64,000 nt of DNA from Elusimicrobiota bacterium (lineage in GTDB: Bacteria; Elusimicrobiota; Elusimicrobia; Elusimicrobiales; UBA9959). The notes beneath the pieces were generated by a model. The model was not told the DNA's origin and made no database searches. It saw only the letters and a program-made list of their open reading frames with translations. Shown here one piece after another: positions 24,054 through 32,202 of the stretch (position 1 is the first letter of the stretch; each line of letters begins with the position of its first letter). The stretch covers positions 216,848 to 280,847 of the forward strand of contig JAGVVD010000019.1 of NCBI GenBank assembly GCA_019135865.1, in the 5' to 3' direction. The translations under genes were made by a program, and so were the position numbers.

Positions 24054-25697
24054 ATGAGCCCGGCGGCCCGCGAACTGCTCTGGCGCAAGGCCGCCGTGCT
24101 CGGCAGCCTCTGGGCCGCTTCCGAGATAATCCTGGGCAGTTTCCTCAAGAACGCGCAGGTCCCCTTCGCCGGCGTGCTGCTGACGGGCATCGGGGTCGCG
24201 ATACTGATCGCCGGCCACCGCCTCTGGCCCGAGAAAGGGCTGCTCTGGCGCGCGGGACTCGTCTGCGCCGCCATGAAATCGGTCTCGCCCAGCGCGATAC
24301 TGCTCAGCCCCATGGTCGCCATCTTCGCCGAGGGGATGCTGGCGGAACTGGCCGTGCGATTTATCGGCGGCAATGCCGCCGGCTATATCGCCGCCGGCGG
24401 GCTGGCCATGAGCTGGGGGCTCGTCCACAAGATAGGCAAGCTCCTGCTCTTCTACGGCCCCGAGTCGCTGCAGGTCTATGTCAAAGGCCTCGAGAAGCTG
24501 CGCGACTGGCTGGGCCGGCCGGGCGGAGTCTGGGAGCCGCTGGCCTTTCTCTTCGCCGTCTATTTCGCCGCCGGAGCCGCGGCCGCGCTGATCGGCATGA
24601 AGGCTTCCGCGGACGGGGAAAAGGTCCCCGTCAAGAAGCGCGCGGCGGACATTTTTAAACCGCGCCGCGGCGGAGAGGAGCCCGGCTACTATTCGGCGGC
24701 TTTCCTCGCCCTGCACCTTCTGGCCATAGCCGGGCTGATGACTTCCGGCCGCCTGCCGCTTTTCCCGGCGGCCGGCCTGAGCCTCGTATACGGCCTCGTC
24801 TGCGCTTTCTTCTACCGCCGCGCCTCCGCCCTGCTCTCCCGGGCGGGGCTCTGGACCGGCATAGCCGCGGTCTCGCTGCTGGCCGGCTGGCTGCTGGGCG
24901 ACCGGGGTTCCGGCCTGCGCATGGCCGCGCGCGCTTTCGCCGTGACGCTGGGCTTCGCCGCCGTCGCGCAGGAACTGATGAACCCGCGCGTCAGGGCCTG
25001 GCTGGAAAAAGCCGCCGGCCGCGGCTTCTTCGACACGCTCGAATATTCTTTCGCCTCGCTGCCGCTGGTGCTGGAATCCCTGCCGTCGGGGCGCGACATG
25101 GCGCTTCGCCCCGCCGCCTCGCTGCGCACCGTCATAGCCCGCGCGCCGGGGTTGCTCGACTCCCGCGGGGCGCCGGTCTTCTTCGTGTCCGGCCCGAGAG
25201 GTTCGGGCAAAAGCACCCTGATAGCCGGGATGGCCGCCCTGATGCGCGAAAAGGGCCTCAGGCCCGCCGGCATACTGGCCGAAGGCCTGGTGGAGAACGG
25301 CGTCCGCTCGGGTTTCGACCTCGTCGACCTTTCGACCGGCGCGCGGACACCGCTGTGCCGCCGAGGCGCCGCTTCGCCGGTGAAAGCGGGGGAATTCGGC
25401 TTCTTCGCCCAAGGACTGGCGGCGGGTGAAAAGGCGCTCTCCGCGGAAAGCCTGCGCGGCGCCGACGCGGTCTTCATCGACGAGATCGGCTTCCTGGAAC
25501 TGGAAGGCGGCGGCTGGGCCCCGGCCCTGGAGCGCATCCTTAAAAAAAGCCGGGTTCCCTTGATACTTTCCGTCCGCGACGAACTTTTCGCTCCCGTCGC
25601 CTCCCGCTGGGGAATAGCGCCGGCGGCCGTCCTCCGGGCCGGGACTTCGCCCGTTTCGGCCCTCGCTTCCGTTGACGGCCTCCTGACGTATTGCTAA
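24054..25697 (+). CDS. Integral membrane protein fused to a THEP1-like NTPase
   Basis: 547 residues. The first about 330 residues are hydrophobic with eight or more likely membrane helices and a cytoplasmic loop near 185-205; part of it has the look of an ECF-type substrate subunit (AAMKSVSPSAILLSPMVAIFAEGMLAELAVRFIGG). The C-terminal about 170 residues form a P-loop NTPase of the THEP1 type: Walker A GPRGSGKSTL (about 380), the ILAEGLVENGVRSGFDLVDL segment and Walker B DAVFIDEIGFLE (about 470). The start codon touches the receptor stop, so both probably serve the same substrate: the receptor at the outer membrane, this fusion at the inner membrane. I know of no named transporter with this layout. 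Confidence 0.75.
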   Translation: MSPAARELLWRKAAVLGSLWAASEIILGSFLKNAQVPFAGVLLTGIGVAILIAGHRLWPEKGLLWRAGLVCAAMKSVSPSAILLSPMVAIFAEGMLAELAVRFIGGNAAGYIAAGGLAMSWGLVHKIGKLLLFYGPESLQVYVKGLEKLRDWLGRPGGVWEPLAFLFAVYFAAGAAAALIGMKASADGEKVPVKKRAADIFKPRRGGEEPGYYSAAFLALHLLAIAGLMTSGRLPLFPAAGLSLVYGLVCAFFYRRASALLSRAGLWTGIAAVSLLAGWLLGDRGSGLRMAARAFAVTLGFAAVAQELMNPRVRAWLEKAAGRGFFDTLEYSFASLPLVLESLPSGRDMALRPAASLRTVIARAPGLLDSRGAPVFFVSGPRGSGKSTLIAGMAALMREKGLRPAGILAEGLVENGVRSGFDLVDLSTGARTPLCRRGAASPVKAGEFGFFAQGLAAGEKALSAESLRGADAVFIDEIGFLELEGGGWAPALERILKKSRVPLILSVRDELFAPVASRWGIAPAAVLRAGTSPVSALASVDGLLTYC

Positions 25698-25725
25698 CAT
25701 CTGGTTATTGGCATATGCCAATAAC
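25672..25725 (+). promoter_or_regulatory. Promoter and perfect 22-bp palindrome upstream of the UPF0251 gene
   Basis: TTGACG at 25672-25677, 17 bases, TAACAT at 25695-25700. The perfect palindrome at 25704-25725 (half GTTATTGGCAT mirrored by ATGCCAATAAC) covers the expected transcript start. It is very likely the operator of the regulator coded just behind it. Confidence 0.75.
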
Positions 25726-25726
25726 T

Positions 25727-26053
25727 ATGTCCAGACCCCGGAAATGCAGAAGAATAAAGGATTCTCCCAGGTCGTACTATTTCAAGCCTTGGGCCGTCCC
25801 GATGTGCGAACTTGAAGAAAACGTGCTGCTGCTGGAGGAGTTCCAGGCGCTCAAGCACGCCGACCTCGATGGGCGGGATCAGGCCGCCGGCGCCGCCGCC
25901 ATGGGCGTTTCCCGCCAGACTTTCGGGAATATTCTCGCTTCCGCCCGGAGGAAACTGACCGATGCCGTAGTCAACGGCAAAGCCCTGAAGATCTCGAAAG
26001 TTCAGGCACGGACCGCCGCCGCGGAGGCAGAGATGGGACAGCATGGAAAGTAA
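25727..26053 (+). CDS. UPF0251/DUF134 family DNA-binding protein
   Basis: About 108 residues from the ATG at 25727 (MSRPRKCRRIKDSP), the typical family start; an ATG at 25715 lies inside the palindrome and would add four residues. Conserved N-terminus, then a sigma-70 region 4-like helix-turn-helix (LLLEEFQALKHADLDGRDQAAGAAAMGVSRQTFGNILASARRKL). Such proteins commonly accompany NifX-like and MinD-ferredoxin genes, exactly as here, so it is probably the local regulator of the cluster to 32.1 kb. No ribosome-binding site is visible. Confidence 0.85.
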   Translation: MSRPRKCRRIKDSPRSYYFKPWAVPMCELEENVLLLEEFQALKHADLDGRDQAAGAAAMGVSRQTFGNILASARRKLTDAVVNGKALKISKVQARTAAAEAEMGQHGK

Positions 26054-26468
26054 GAGATCTGCCGCCGGTCACAAGTCGCATTCCGGCTGCGTAGCCTGCG
26101 GGGCGGATAATCCTTTGGGGCTGAAACTCAAGTTCCTGCCGCAGCCTGACGGCTCCGTGCGGGCCGCTGTTTTCTGCCGCCGGGAGATAACCGGCTACGA
26201 CGGGTTCCTGCACGGAGGCATAGCCGCGCTGATGCTCGACAGCGCCATGACAAACTGCCTGTTCGCGAAAGGGATAGCCGCCCTGACCGCGGAATTCAAT
26301 CTTAAGTACAAGGCCCCTGTGCTGATAGGCCGCGCGGCCGAGGTGACGGCCAGGCTGGAGAAGGACATGGCGCCGCTGTACGTGATGAAGGCCGAACTGC
26401 TTCAGGACGGCCAGGTTAAGGTGCAGGCCGAAGCCAAGTTCCTGAAGAATATTTTCCTCAAAGATTGA
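26043..26468 (+). CDS. PaaI-type hotdog thioesterase
   Basis: 141 residues. N-terminal CVACGADNPLGLKLKF, the Cys-containing variant seen in a branch of PaaI-like proteins, then the hotdog core with the catalytic region GYDGFLHGGIAALMLDSAMTNCLF and the strand TAEFNLKYKAPVLIG. It should hydrolyse an acyl-CoA or similar thioester in the cytoplasm; substrate unknown. Overlaps the UPF0251 gene by 11 bases. Confidence 0.85.
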   Translation: MESKRSAAGHKSHSGCVACGADNPLGLKLKFLPQPDGSVRAAVFCRREITGYDGFLHGGIAALMLDSAMTNCLFAKGIAALTAEFNLKYKAPVLIGRAAEVTARLEKDMAPLYVMKAELLQDGQVKVQAEAKFLKNIFLKD

Positions 26469-26484
26469 GAACCACGGAGGCAAA

Positions 26485-26805
26485 ATGAAACTCGGCATGA
26501 TAATCACGCAGACGGATCCGGAGACCGTTTTCAACGCGCTGCGCCTGGCTCTTTACGCCGTGAAACAGGGCGACGAAGTGAAGGTCTTTCTCTCGGGCCG
26601 CGGCGTGGAGATTGACAAGATAGAGGACGCGCGGTTCAACGTGAAGGAAGAGGCGGAGAAGTTCCTCGCCGCCGGCGGCAAATTCCTGGCCTGCGGCACC
26701 TGCCTCAAGATCCGCGACTCCAAGGCTTCCGAGATCTGCCCGCTTTCCACGCTCAAGGACCATTACGAGATAGTCAGGGATTCCGACCGTCTTGTCACGG
26801 TCTGA
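26485..26805 (+). CDS. DsrE/DsrF-like small protein
   Basis: 106 residues, Rossmann-like DsrE fold: KLGMIITQTDPETVFNALRLALYAVKQGDEVKVFLSGRGVE, then FLAAGGKFLACGTCLKIRD with a CxxC pair at the position where DsrE proteins carry their sulfur-accepting Cys. Likely persulfide or redox handling in the cytoplasm. Good ribosome-binding site (GGAGG). It continues the operon from UPF0251. Confidence 0.85.
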   Translation: MKLGMIITQTDPETVFNALRLALYAVKQGDEVKVFLSGRGVEIDKIEDARFNVKEEAEKFLAAGGKFLACGTCLKIRDSKASEICPLSTLKDHYEIVRDSDRLVTV

Positions 26806-26816
26806 GGTCCGCTCTG

Positions 26817-26861
26817 TTGACATACCCGCCCGGTGAAATGTATTATTGAGAATAATTCTCA
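26817..26861 (+). promoter_or_regulatory. fur promoter with Fur box
   Basis: TTGACA at 26817-26822, 18 bases, TATTAT at 26841-26846. The perfect 7-1-7 palindrome TGAGAAT-A-ATTCTCA at 26847-26861 (part of a 23-base perfect palindrome) sits on the transcript start, predicting autorepression. Confidence 0.85.
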
Positions 26862-26867
26862 ATAACT

Positions 26868-27335
26868 ATGAGCCGCCATAAATACCACGATCCCAACTGC
26901 TGCTGCCGCCATATGCGCGGTCACGGGCGCAGGATGACCCCGGCCCGCCATGCCGTGCTGGACGCGTTGGGAGAGAGGGGAGAGCACCTGACGGCCGAAG
27001 AGGTTTTCAGGAGCGCTTCCCGCCGCTGTCCCGATATCGGTCTGGCCACCGTCTACCGCACGCTGGAGCTAATGACCAGGCTAGGCGTGGCCAGCAAGTT
27101 CGATACCGGGGACGAAAAGGCGCGCTACGAGCTGGCCGAAGGACCGAAAGCCAAGGGTCATCACCATCACCTGGTCTGCACCTCCTGCCGGCGCATCGTG
27201 GACTATAAGGATTTCATAAAGGAAGAGACGGAACTGCTCAGGAAGACCGAGGAGGGGCTCGCCAAAAAATACGGCTTCCGCATCGACAGCCATCTGATAC
27301 AGTTCCACGGCCTTTGCCCGGACTGTCGTAAATAA
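26868..27335 (+). CDS. Fur-family metal-dependent repressor
   Basis: 155 residues. The N-terminal tail has HDPNCCCRHMRGHG, an unusual Cys/His-rich start. Winged helix (RMTPARHAVLDALGERGEHLTAEEVF, DIGLATVYRTLELMTRLGV), the metal-site stretch GHHHHLVCTSCRRIVDYKDF, and a C-terminal CPDC that completes a structural four-Cys zinc site. The palindromes before it and at 27353 match the classical Fur box better than PerR or Zur sites, so an iron sensor is most likely, though a ZIP transporter in the same cluster leaves zinc possible. Confidence 0.92.
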   Translation: MSRHKYHDPNCCCRHMRGHGRRMTPARHAVLDALGERGEHLTAEEVFRSASRRCPDIGLATVYRTLELMTRLGVASKFDTGDEKARYELAEGPKAKGHHHHLVCTSCRRIVDYKDFIKEETELLRKTEEGLAKKYGFRIDSHLIQFHGLCPDCRK

Positions 27336-27352
27336 TTTTTTTTCGGATTTAA

Positions 27353-27367
27353 TGAGAATAATTCTCA
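27353..27367 (+). promoter_or_regulatory. Second Fur box
   Basis: TGAGAATAATTCTCA, identical to the box at 26847-26861, placed 20 bases before the DUF5320 gene and after the fur stop. Predicts iron control of the downstream cofactor genes. Confidence 0.85.
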
Positions 27368-27387
27368 ATAGCTTTCAGGAGGTGCTT

Positions 27388-27627
27388 ATGCCATACGGAG
27401 ACGGAACGGGCCCCAACGGAACCGGGCCCATAGGATGGGGCAGGGGCCCCTGCGGACGCGGCGGCGCGCGCCGCGCCGGCGGCGGACCTGGCCGCGGGCC
27501 CTGGCCGGGCCGGCGCGGAATGTTCCAGGCCCCGCAGGAAGCCGGTCCGGACAGGACCGCGGAACTGGAGGCCAGGATAGCCGAACTGGAGAACCGGCTC
27601 GGCGGACAGAAAGACCAGGGCAGGTAA
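27388..27627 (+). CDS. DUF5320-like Gly-rich small protein
   Basis: 79 residues from the ATG at 27388, with a strong AGGAGG ribosome-binding site. Begins MPYGDGTGPNGTGPIGWGRGPCGRGG, the hallmark of the family, and ends with a short coiled coil (RTAELEARIAELENRLGG). Proteins of this type usually accompany NifX-like and MinD-ferredoxin proteins. Function unknown; the single Cys and Gly/Arg run may bind metal or nucleotide. Confidence 0.8.
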   Translation: MPYGDGTGPNGTGPIGWGRGPCGRGGARRAGGGPGRGPWPGRRGMFQAPQEAGPDRTAELEARIAELENRLGGQKDQGR

Positions 27628-27682
27628 AAACCACGGCGCGGCGCGGGGCCTTCCCCGCGCCGGCCGACACCATGGAGACGCG

Positions 27683-28057
27683 ATGAAAATAGGGATAACT
27701 CTCAACGACGGCAAAGGCCTCGACAGCGAGGTCTGCGCCCATTTCGGGCAGTGCAGCCATTTTCTGATAGTCGATACGGACGGCGAAAAGATAACCGCCT
27801 CCAAAGTGGTCGAGAATACGGCCGTGCACGGGGGCGGAGGATGCCAGGCCGTGGGCGAGATACTCAAGTACGGCATCACCCATGTCATAGCCGGCGGGAT
27901 GGGCATGGGCGCGCAGAACAAGTTCGCGGCCGCGGGCGTGCCGATCTTCGGCTACTGCGGCAAGGCCGGGGACGCCGTTAAGGAACTGCTCGTCAGCAAG
28001 CTGGGCGGCATAGACCCCTGCAAGGACCACGGCCACGACGGGGACTGCGCGCATTAA
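27683..28057 (+). CDS. NifX/NifB-like dinitrogenase iron-molybdenum cofactor family protein 1
   Basis: 124 residues. Family start KIGITLNDGKGLDSEVCAHFGQCSHFLIVD, central HGGGGCQAVGEILKYGITHVIAGGMGMGA, and a C-terminal His/Cys-rich tail (CKDHGHDGDCAH) that could hold metal. Relatives without nitrogenase, as here, belong to orange-protein-type clusters with MinD-like ATPases. Confidence 0.9.
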   Translation: MKIGITLNDGKGLDSEVCAHFGQCSHFLIVDTDGEKITASKVVENTAVHGGGGCQAVGEILKYGITHVIAGGMGMGAQNKFAAAGVPIFGYCGKAGDAVKELLVSKLGGIDPCKDHGHDGDCAH

Positions 28058-28897
28058 ATGAAGCTCGCCGTAGCCAGCGGGAAGGGCGGCACGGGCAAGA
28101 CCAGTCTCGCCTGCGCCCTGGCGCGCGCCCTGGGTGGGCGCGCCGCCCTGCTGGACTGCGACGTGGAGGAGCCCAACGCGGGCATCTTCCTGAACCCCTC
28201 CATAGACTCCGAAACGACGGTCGCCTCGCCGGTGCCCGTCATAGACCCCGGCAGATGCAAGGGGCACGGGCGCTGCCAGGAGGTCTGCGAGTACAACGCG
28301 ATAAAACTTTTCAACGGCGAACCGTTCCTCTTCGAGCATCTCTGCCATTCCTGCGGCGGCTGCGTGATAGCTTGTCCCGAGGGCGCGATAACCGAGCGCC
28401 GGCGGCCGATAGGCGTGACCCGCGCGGGGATGGCGGGGGATATTTTCTTCGCCGACGGCCTGCTTGCCATAGGCGAGGCCGCGCCGGTGCCGCTCATAAA
28501 GGCGGTAAAAAAGCTGGCCCCGCCGGACCGGGACCTTATCATAGATTGTCCGCCCGGCACCTCCTGCCCGATGATAAACTCCGTCAAGGACGCGGACTTC
28601 TGCCTGCTGGTCAGCGAACCGACGCCTTTCGGCCTCAGCGATCTCAAGATAGCCGTCGAGACTCTTCGCAAGATAGATATTCCTCACGCCCTGATCATCA
28701 ACCGCTCCGACAAGGGCGACGGGGAGATGGAGCGGTGGTGCGCGGAGGAAACGATAGAGATACTGCTCAAGATCCCTTTCGACATCGAGATAGCCCGCGC
28801 TTATTCCCGCGGCAAGACCATGCTGGAGGCCAGGCCGGAATACGCCGCCGCGCTGCGCTCCATCTACGCCCGCCTGAAGGTGGAGGCCGAAGCGTGA
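28058..28897 (+). CDS. MinD-superfamily ATPase with inserted ferredoxin domain 1
   Basis: 279 residues. P-loop SGKGGTGKTSLACAL at the N-terminus; two 4Fe-4S motifs in a 60-residue insertion (CKGHGRCQEVCEYNAI and CHSCGGCVIACPEGAI); then IIDCPPGTSCPMI and the switch region. It starts one base after the NifX-like stop and its stop overlaps the next GTG, so the pair of ATPases is made together, probably as a heterodimer. Likely cytoplasmic Fe-S or metal-cluster handling. Confidence 0.93.
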   Translation: MKLAVASGKGGTGKTSLACALARALGGRAALLDCDVEEPNAGIFLNPSIDSETTVASPVPVIDPGRCKGHGRCQEVCEYNAIKLFNGEPFLFEHLCHSCGGCVIACPEGAITERRRPIGVTRAGMAGDIFFADGLLAIGEAAPVPLIKAVKKLAPPDRDLIIDCPPGTSCPMINSVKDADFCLLVSEPTPFGLSDLKIAVETLRKIDIPHALIINRSDKGDGEMERWCAEETIEILLKIPFDIEIARAYSRGKTMLEARPEYAAALRSIYARLKVEAEA

Positions 28898-29754
28898 AAC
28901 AGGTTCTCGTAATAAGCGGCAAGGGCGGCACAGGCAAGACCACGCTGGCCGGTGTTTTCGCGCGAATGGCCGCCCCCTGCGTCATGGCCGACTGCGACGT
29001 GGACGCGGCCGACCTGCATATCATACTCGCCCCGGAAAAGGCGGAGGAGAAGGACTTCTACGGCGGGTCCAAGGCCCGGATAGACCCGGCCGGCTGCGTT
29101 TCCTGCGGGGCCTGCTTCAGGGTCTGCCGTTTCGACGCCGTCCGCGAAGACCCTTACACGATAAATCAGGACCTCTGCGAGGGTTGCGGCGTCTGTGTCT
29201 GGAACTGCCCGGCCAAGACAATAATTTTCGAGAAGGCCCTCAGCGGACGCTGGGGTATCTCCTTCTGCCGTTTCGGCACTTTCGCCGGGGCAAGGCTTGA
29301 GCCCGCCGAGGAGAATTCCGGCAAACTGGTAGCTCTTATACGCGCCGAGGCGAAGAAAGCCGCAGAGGCAGCCGGGGCGGAATGGGTGGTCCTCGACGGG
29401 CCTCCCGGCATAGGCTGCCCGGTGCTGGCCTCGATAGGGGGCGTGGACGCCGCCGTCGCCGTGGCCGAGCCCACGCTTTCGGGGATACACGATTTCACGC
29501 GCCTGGCCGAGCTGCTTAAGAAGCAGGGGATAAAAGGCCGGCTGCTGGTGAACAAATGGGACCTCAACCCGGAGAAGGCGGAGGAGCTGGAAAAGCTCGC
29601 CGCGGGTTACGGCTTCGGCCTGCTTGGCCGCGTGCCCTTCGATGAAAGTATAATAGAGGAACTGCTGGCCCGCAGGACCGCGGGGGAAGCCCTGCCGGGG
29701 CCGGCCTCGGCGGCGATGGAAGCCGCCTGGAAAAAACTTAAGGAGTCGATATGA
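28894..29754 (+). CDS. MinD-superfamily ATPase with inserted ferredoxin domain 2
   Basis: 286 residues from GTG 28894 (VKQVLVISGKGGTGKTTLAG); the long upstream extension of the frame lies in the previous gene. Two 4Fe-4S motifs (CVSCGACFRVCRFDAV, CEGCGVCVWNCPAKTI), then VVLDGPPGIGCPVLASIGGVD. Paralogue of the preceding gene, in the usual tandem order. Confidence 0.93.
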   Translation: MKQVLVISGKGGTGKTTLAGVFARMAAPCVMADCDVDAADLHIILAPEKAEEKDFYGGSKARIDPAGCVSCGACFRVCRFDAVREDPYTINQDLCEGCGVCVWNCPAKTIIFEKALSGRWGISFCRFGTFAGARLEPAEENSGKLVALIRAEAKKAAEAAGAEWVVLDGPPGIGCPVLASIGGVDAAVAVAEPTLSGIHDFTRLAELLKKQGIKGRLLVNKWDLNPEKAEELEKLAAGYGFGLLGRVPFDESIIEELLARRTAGEALPGPASAAMEAAWKKLKESI

Positions 29755-30131
29755 CCGGGAAAAACGCCGCCGACGAGCGCAAGATGAAACTGGAGGACGC
29801 GGTGAAGGACTACGCCGGCCGCCTCAACGACGCCGACGCGAGTTCCAGCGTTACGGGCCCCTGCGGTGACAGCATGGAGTTCTACCTGAATTTCGACGGC
29901 GACAGGATAAAGGAAGTGCGCTACCACGCCGACGGCTGCGATATAACCCGCGCCTGCGGCGCCATAGTCGCTTTTCACGCCGACGGCCGCACCATCGAAG
30001 AGGCTTTCTTCATCTCTCCCGGACTGCTGCTGCGCACGCTGGGCAAGGTCCCCGAGGACCACAGGCACTGCGCGATACTGGCCTGCACCTCTTTCTTCAG
30101 GGCGGTGGCGGACCGCCTGCTCGAACCATGA
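29751..30131 (+). CDS. IscU/NifU-N-like scaffold protein
   Basis: 126 residues. Pattern of the IscU fold: GPCGDSMEFYLNFDGDRIKEVRYHADGCDITRACGAIVAFHADGRTIEEA with Cys at the three scaffold positions (PCGD, GCDIT, and near HCAILA). A divergent branch rather than true IscU. Probably a cluster donor or acceptor for the ATPases whose genes it overlaps by four bases on each side. Confidence 0.75.
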   Translation: MTGKNAADERKMKLEDAVKDYAGRLNDADASSSVTGPCGDSMEFYLNFDGDRIKEVRYHADGCDITRACGAIVAFHADGRTIEEAFFISPGLLLRTLGKVPEDHRHCAILACTSFFRAVADRLLEP

Positions 30132-30859
30132 ACGGGAACGATAATTTCGGCTGGATCGCCGCTTTCCCCCTGGCCGCGGCCGTCGTGAACGGCGCCGGCA
30201 TCTACGCCATCTACTTCAACGAAAAGTGGGCCGAGCGCGCCAAGGGCTGGCTGATGTGCTTCGCCGCCGGCGTGCTTATCTCCTCGCCGCTGATGTTCGC
30301 CTTCCCCGAGGCGGTCGAGAAGAACCATAACGCCGGCTTCGCGGCCCTGGCGGGCTTCCTTTTCATGTTCTTCAGCAACAAGATCATAAAGCACAGGGCC
30401 GGGGAACGGAACCTGGCCTTCGGCATCACGGCCGTCGAGGGCATCGCGATACATTCCTTCGTGGACGGCGTCATCTACGCCGTGGCCTTCAGCGTGAGCG
30501 TTCTCATAGGCCTGGCTTCGGCGCTGGGGCTGGTCATACACGAGTTCGCGGAAGGCGCGATAACTTTCTCTTTCCTGCTCAAGGGCGGCATGCACAGGAA
30601 AAAGGCCGCCATGTTCGCTTTTTTCGTTGCCGCGCTGACCACGCCGCTGGGCGCTTTCGTCGCTTATCCTTTCGTCAGTGGTCTGGGCCCGTCGGTGATG
30701 GGTTTGCTGCTCGGGTTCGTGGTCGGCGTGCTGGTCTATGTCTCCGCCTCGCATCTGCTGCCCGAGGCGCAGGAGCACGAGAAGGGCCATTCTACGCTGG
30801 CCTTCCTGTCGGGGGTGGGCCTGGCGATCGTTATGCTCTTCGCCAAGCATACGCATTGA
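30128..30859 (+). CDS. ZIP-family divalent metal transporter
   Basis: 243 residues, about eight helices. The metal site motifs of helices 4 and 5 are visible: GIAIHSFVDGVIYAVAF and LVIHEFAEGAITFSFL (H-x3-D and H-E-x2-E). Inner-membrane uptake of Zn2+ or Fe2+. Its place in a Fur-linked cluster points to iron, by inference. Start overlaps the scaffold stop. Confidence 0.9.
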   Translation: MNGNDNFGWIAAFPLAAAVVNGAGIYAIYFNEKWAERAKGWLMCFAAGVLISSPLMFAFPEAVEKNHNAGFAALAGFLFMFFSNKIIKHRAGERNLAFGITAVEGIAIHSFVDGVIYAVAFSVSVLIGLASALGLVIHEFAEGAITFSFLLKGGMHRKKAAMFAFFVAALTTPLGAFVAYPFVSGLGPSVMGLLLGFVVGVLVYVSASHLLPEAQEHEKGHSTLAFLSGVGLAIVMLFAKHTH

Positions 30860-30916
30860 CCGGCCGGCCCCGCCGCGTCGTTTTGAGATTTCGGCATCAA
30901 TAAAAGGAGAAAGAAT

Positions 30917-31237
30917 ATGAAAATATGCGTTTCGGCGATGGGCGGTTCATTGGATGCCAAGGTCAGCGAGCGATTCGGCCGCGCGCCGTACTTCGTCATA
31001 GTCGAGAGCGACGATATGACCTTTACCCCCGTGCTTAACGCCGCCGAGAGTATGCAGGGCGGGGCCGGTCCCGAAGCCGTCCGCCAGGCGGCGGAAAAAG
31101 GCTCGAAAGTCGTACTGACCGGCGACCTGGGCCCCAACGCCAGGAACGCTCTGGCCGCCGCCGGCATACAGGGCGTCACCGGCCTTAAGGGCGAGAAGAC
31201 GGTGCGCCAGGCCGTAGAGGGATACCTGAAGAAATAA
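30917..31237 (+). CDS. NifX/NifB-like family protein 2
   Basis: 106 residues, MKICVSAMGGSLDAKVSERFGRAPYFVIVE start, and GAGPEAVRQAAEKGSKVVLTGDLGPNARNALAAAGI. Lacks the His/Cys tail of the copy at 27683. AGGAG ribosome-binding site. It is followed by the Mrp ATPase, the second half of a typical pair. Confidence 0.9.
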   Translation: MKICVSAMGGSLDAKVSERFGRAPYFVIVESDDMTFTPVLNAAESMQGGAGPEAVRQAAEKGSKVVLTGDLGPNARNALAAAGIQGVTGLKGEKTVRQAVEGYLKK

Positions 31238-31260
31238 ACGCCGTTTTCAAGGAGCTGGAT

Positions 31261-32073
31261 ATGCAGATGAACGAAATGCTCAAGAAACAGGAGGAGGCTA
31301 TAGCCGCCAGGATGGCCTCCGTGCGCAACAAGGTGCTCGTCATGAGCGGCAAGGGCGGCGTGGGCAAGAGCACGGTCTCCGTGAACCTGGCCGCCGCCAT
31401 GGCCGCGGCGGGAAAAACGACCGGTCTGCTGGATATAGATCTGCACGGCCCCAATATCCCGCGCATGCTCGGCGTGGCCGGTGCGCGGCTGGAGGCCGAG
31501 GGCGAGGAACTGCTTCCTTACGAGGCCGCCCCCAATCTCCGCGCCTGCAGCATGGCGCTGCTCGGCGTCGATACTTCCACCGCGATAATCTGGCGCGGTC
31601 CCCGCAAGACCTCGGCTATCAAGGAGATGCTGGGTTCGGTGAAGTGGGGGGAACTGGACTATCTCTTCCTCGACTCCCCGCCCGGCACCGGCGACGAGAG
31701 CCTGACGGTCGCGCAGTCGCTGCCCGGCCTGACCGGCGCGGTCATCGTCACCACGCCGCAGGAGGTCGCGCTCGACGACGCCCGGCGCAGCGCGGCCTTC
31801 GCCTCCAGCCTGAAGGTGAAAGTACTGGGGGTGGTCGAGAACATGAGCGGTTTCGTCTGCCCGCATTGCGGCAAGGAGACCCATATCTTCAGCAGCGGCG
31901 GCGGGGAGAAACTGGCCGCCGAGCTGGGCGCGGAGTTCCTCGGCCGCATACCGCTGGACCCCGGAGCCGCGGCCCTGGCCGATACCGGCAAGTCGCTTTA
32001 CGACGCCGGGAGCGGTCCTACCCGCGACGCGGTGCGCGCCATAGCGGAGAAATTCGCGAAGGTCTGTCCCTGA
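31261..32073 (+). CDS. Mrp/NBP35-type iron-sulfur carrier ATPase
   Basis: 270 residues. P-loop MSGKGGVGKSTVSVNLA, DIDLHGPNIPRMLG, DSPPGTGDESLT and the C-terminal cluster-binding CPHC in MSGFVCPHCGKETHIF. The N-terminal DUF59 domain of long Mrp proteins is absent. It should carry a 4Fe-4S cluster between subunits to apo-proteins. The gene is the last of the cluster. Confidence 0.93.
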   Translation: MQMNEMLKKQEEAIAARMASVRNKVLVMSGKGGVGKSTVSVNLAAAMAAAGKTTGLLDIDLHGPNIPRMLGVAGARLEAEGEELLPYEAAPNLRACSMALLGVDTSTAIIWRGPRKTSAIKEMLGSVKWGELDYLFLDSPPGTGDESLTVAQSLPGLTGAVIVTTPQEVALDDARRSAAFASSLKVKVLGVVENMSGFVCPHCGKETHIFSSGGGEKLAAELGAEFLGRIPLDPGAAALADTGKSLYDAGSGPTRDAVRAIAEKFAKVCP

Positions 32074-32202
32074 AGGCGAAGTTTCCGCCGGCGGCCGGGC
32101 CGGTAGCGCCGCCGACGGTATATATGATAAAGTCATACCGGACCGGGGCTTCGTCTCAGCTCTCCGGCCGGAACTTAGGGATAAAGCGAGGAGAAAACTA
32201 AA

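Noticed and set aside
23838..25721. 627-codon minus-strand open frame opposite the membrane-NTPase gene
   Set aside because: Low-complexity Arg/Gly/Gln product with no motif; it is the shadow of real plus-strand genes.
27388..27627. DUF5320 frame starting at 27352
   Set aside because: The earlier start lies inside the Fur box; the ATG at 27388 has a strong ribosome-binding site and the family N-terminus.
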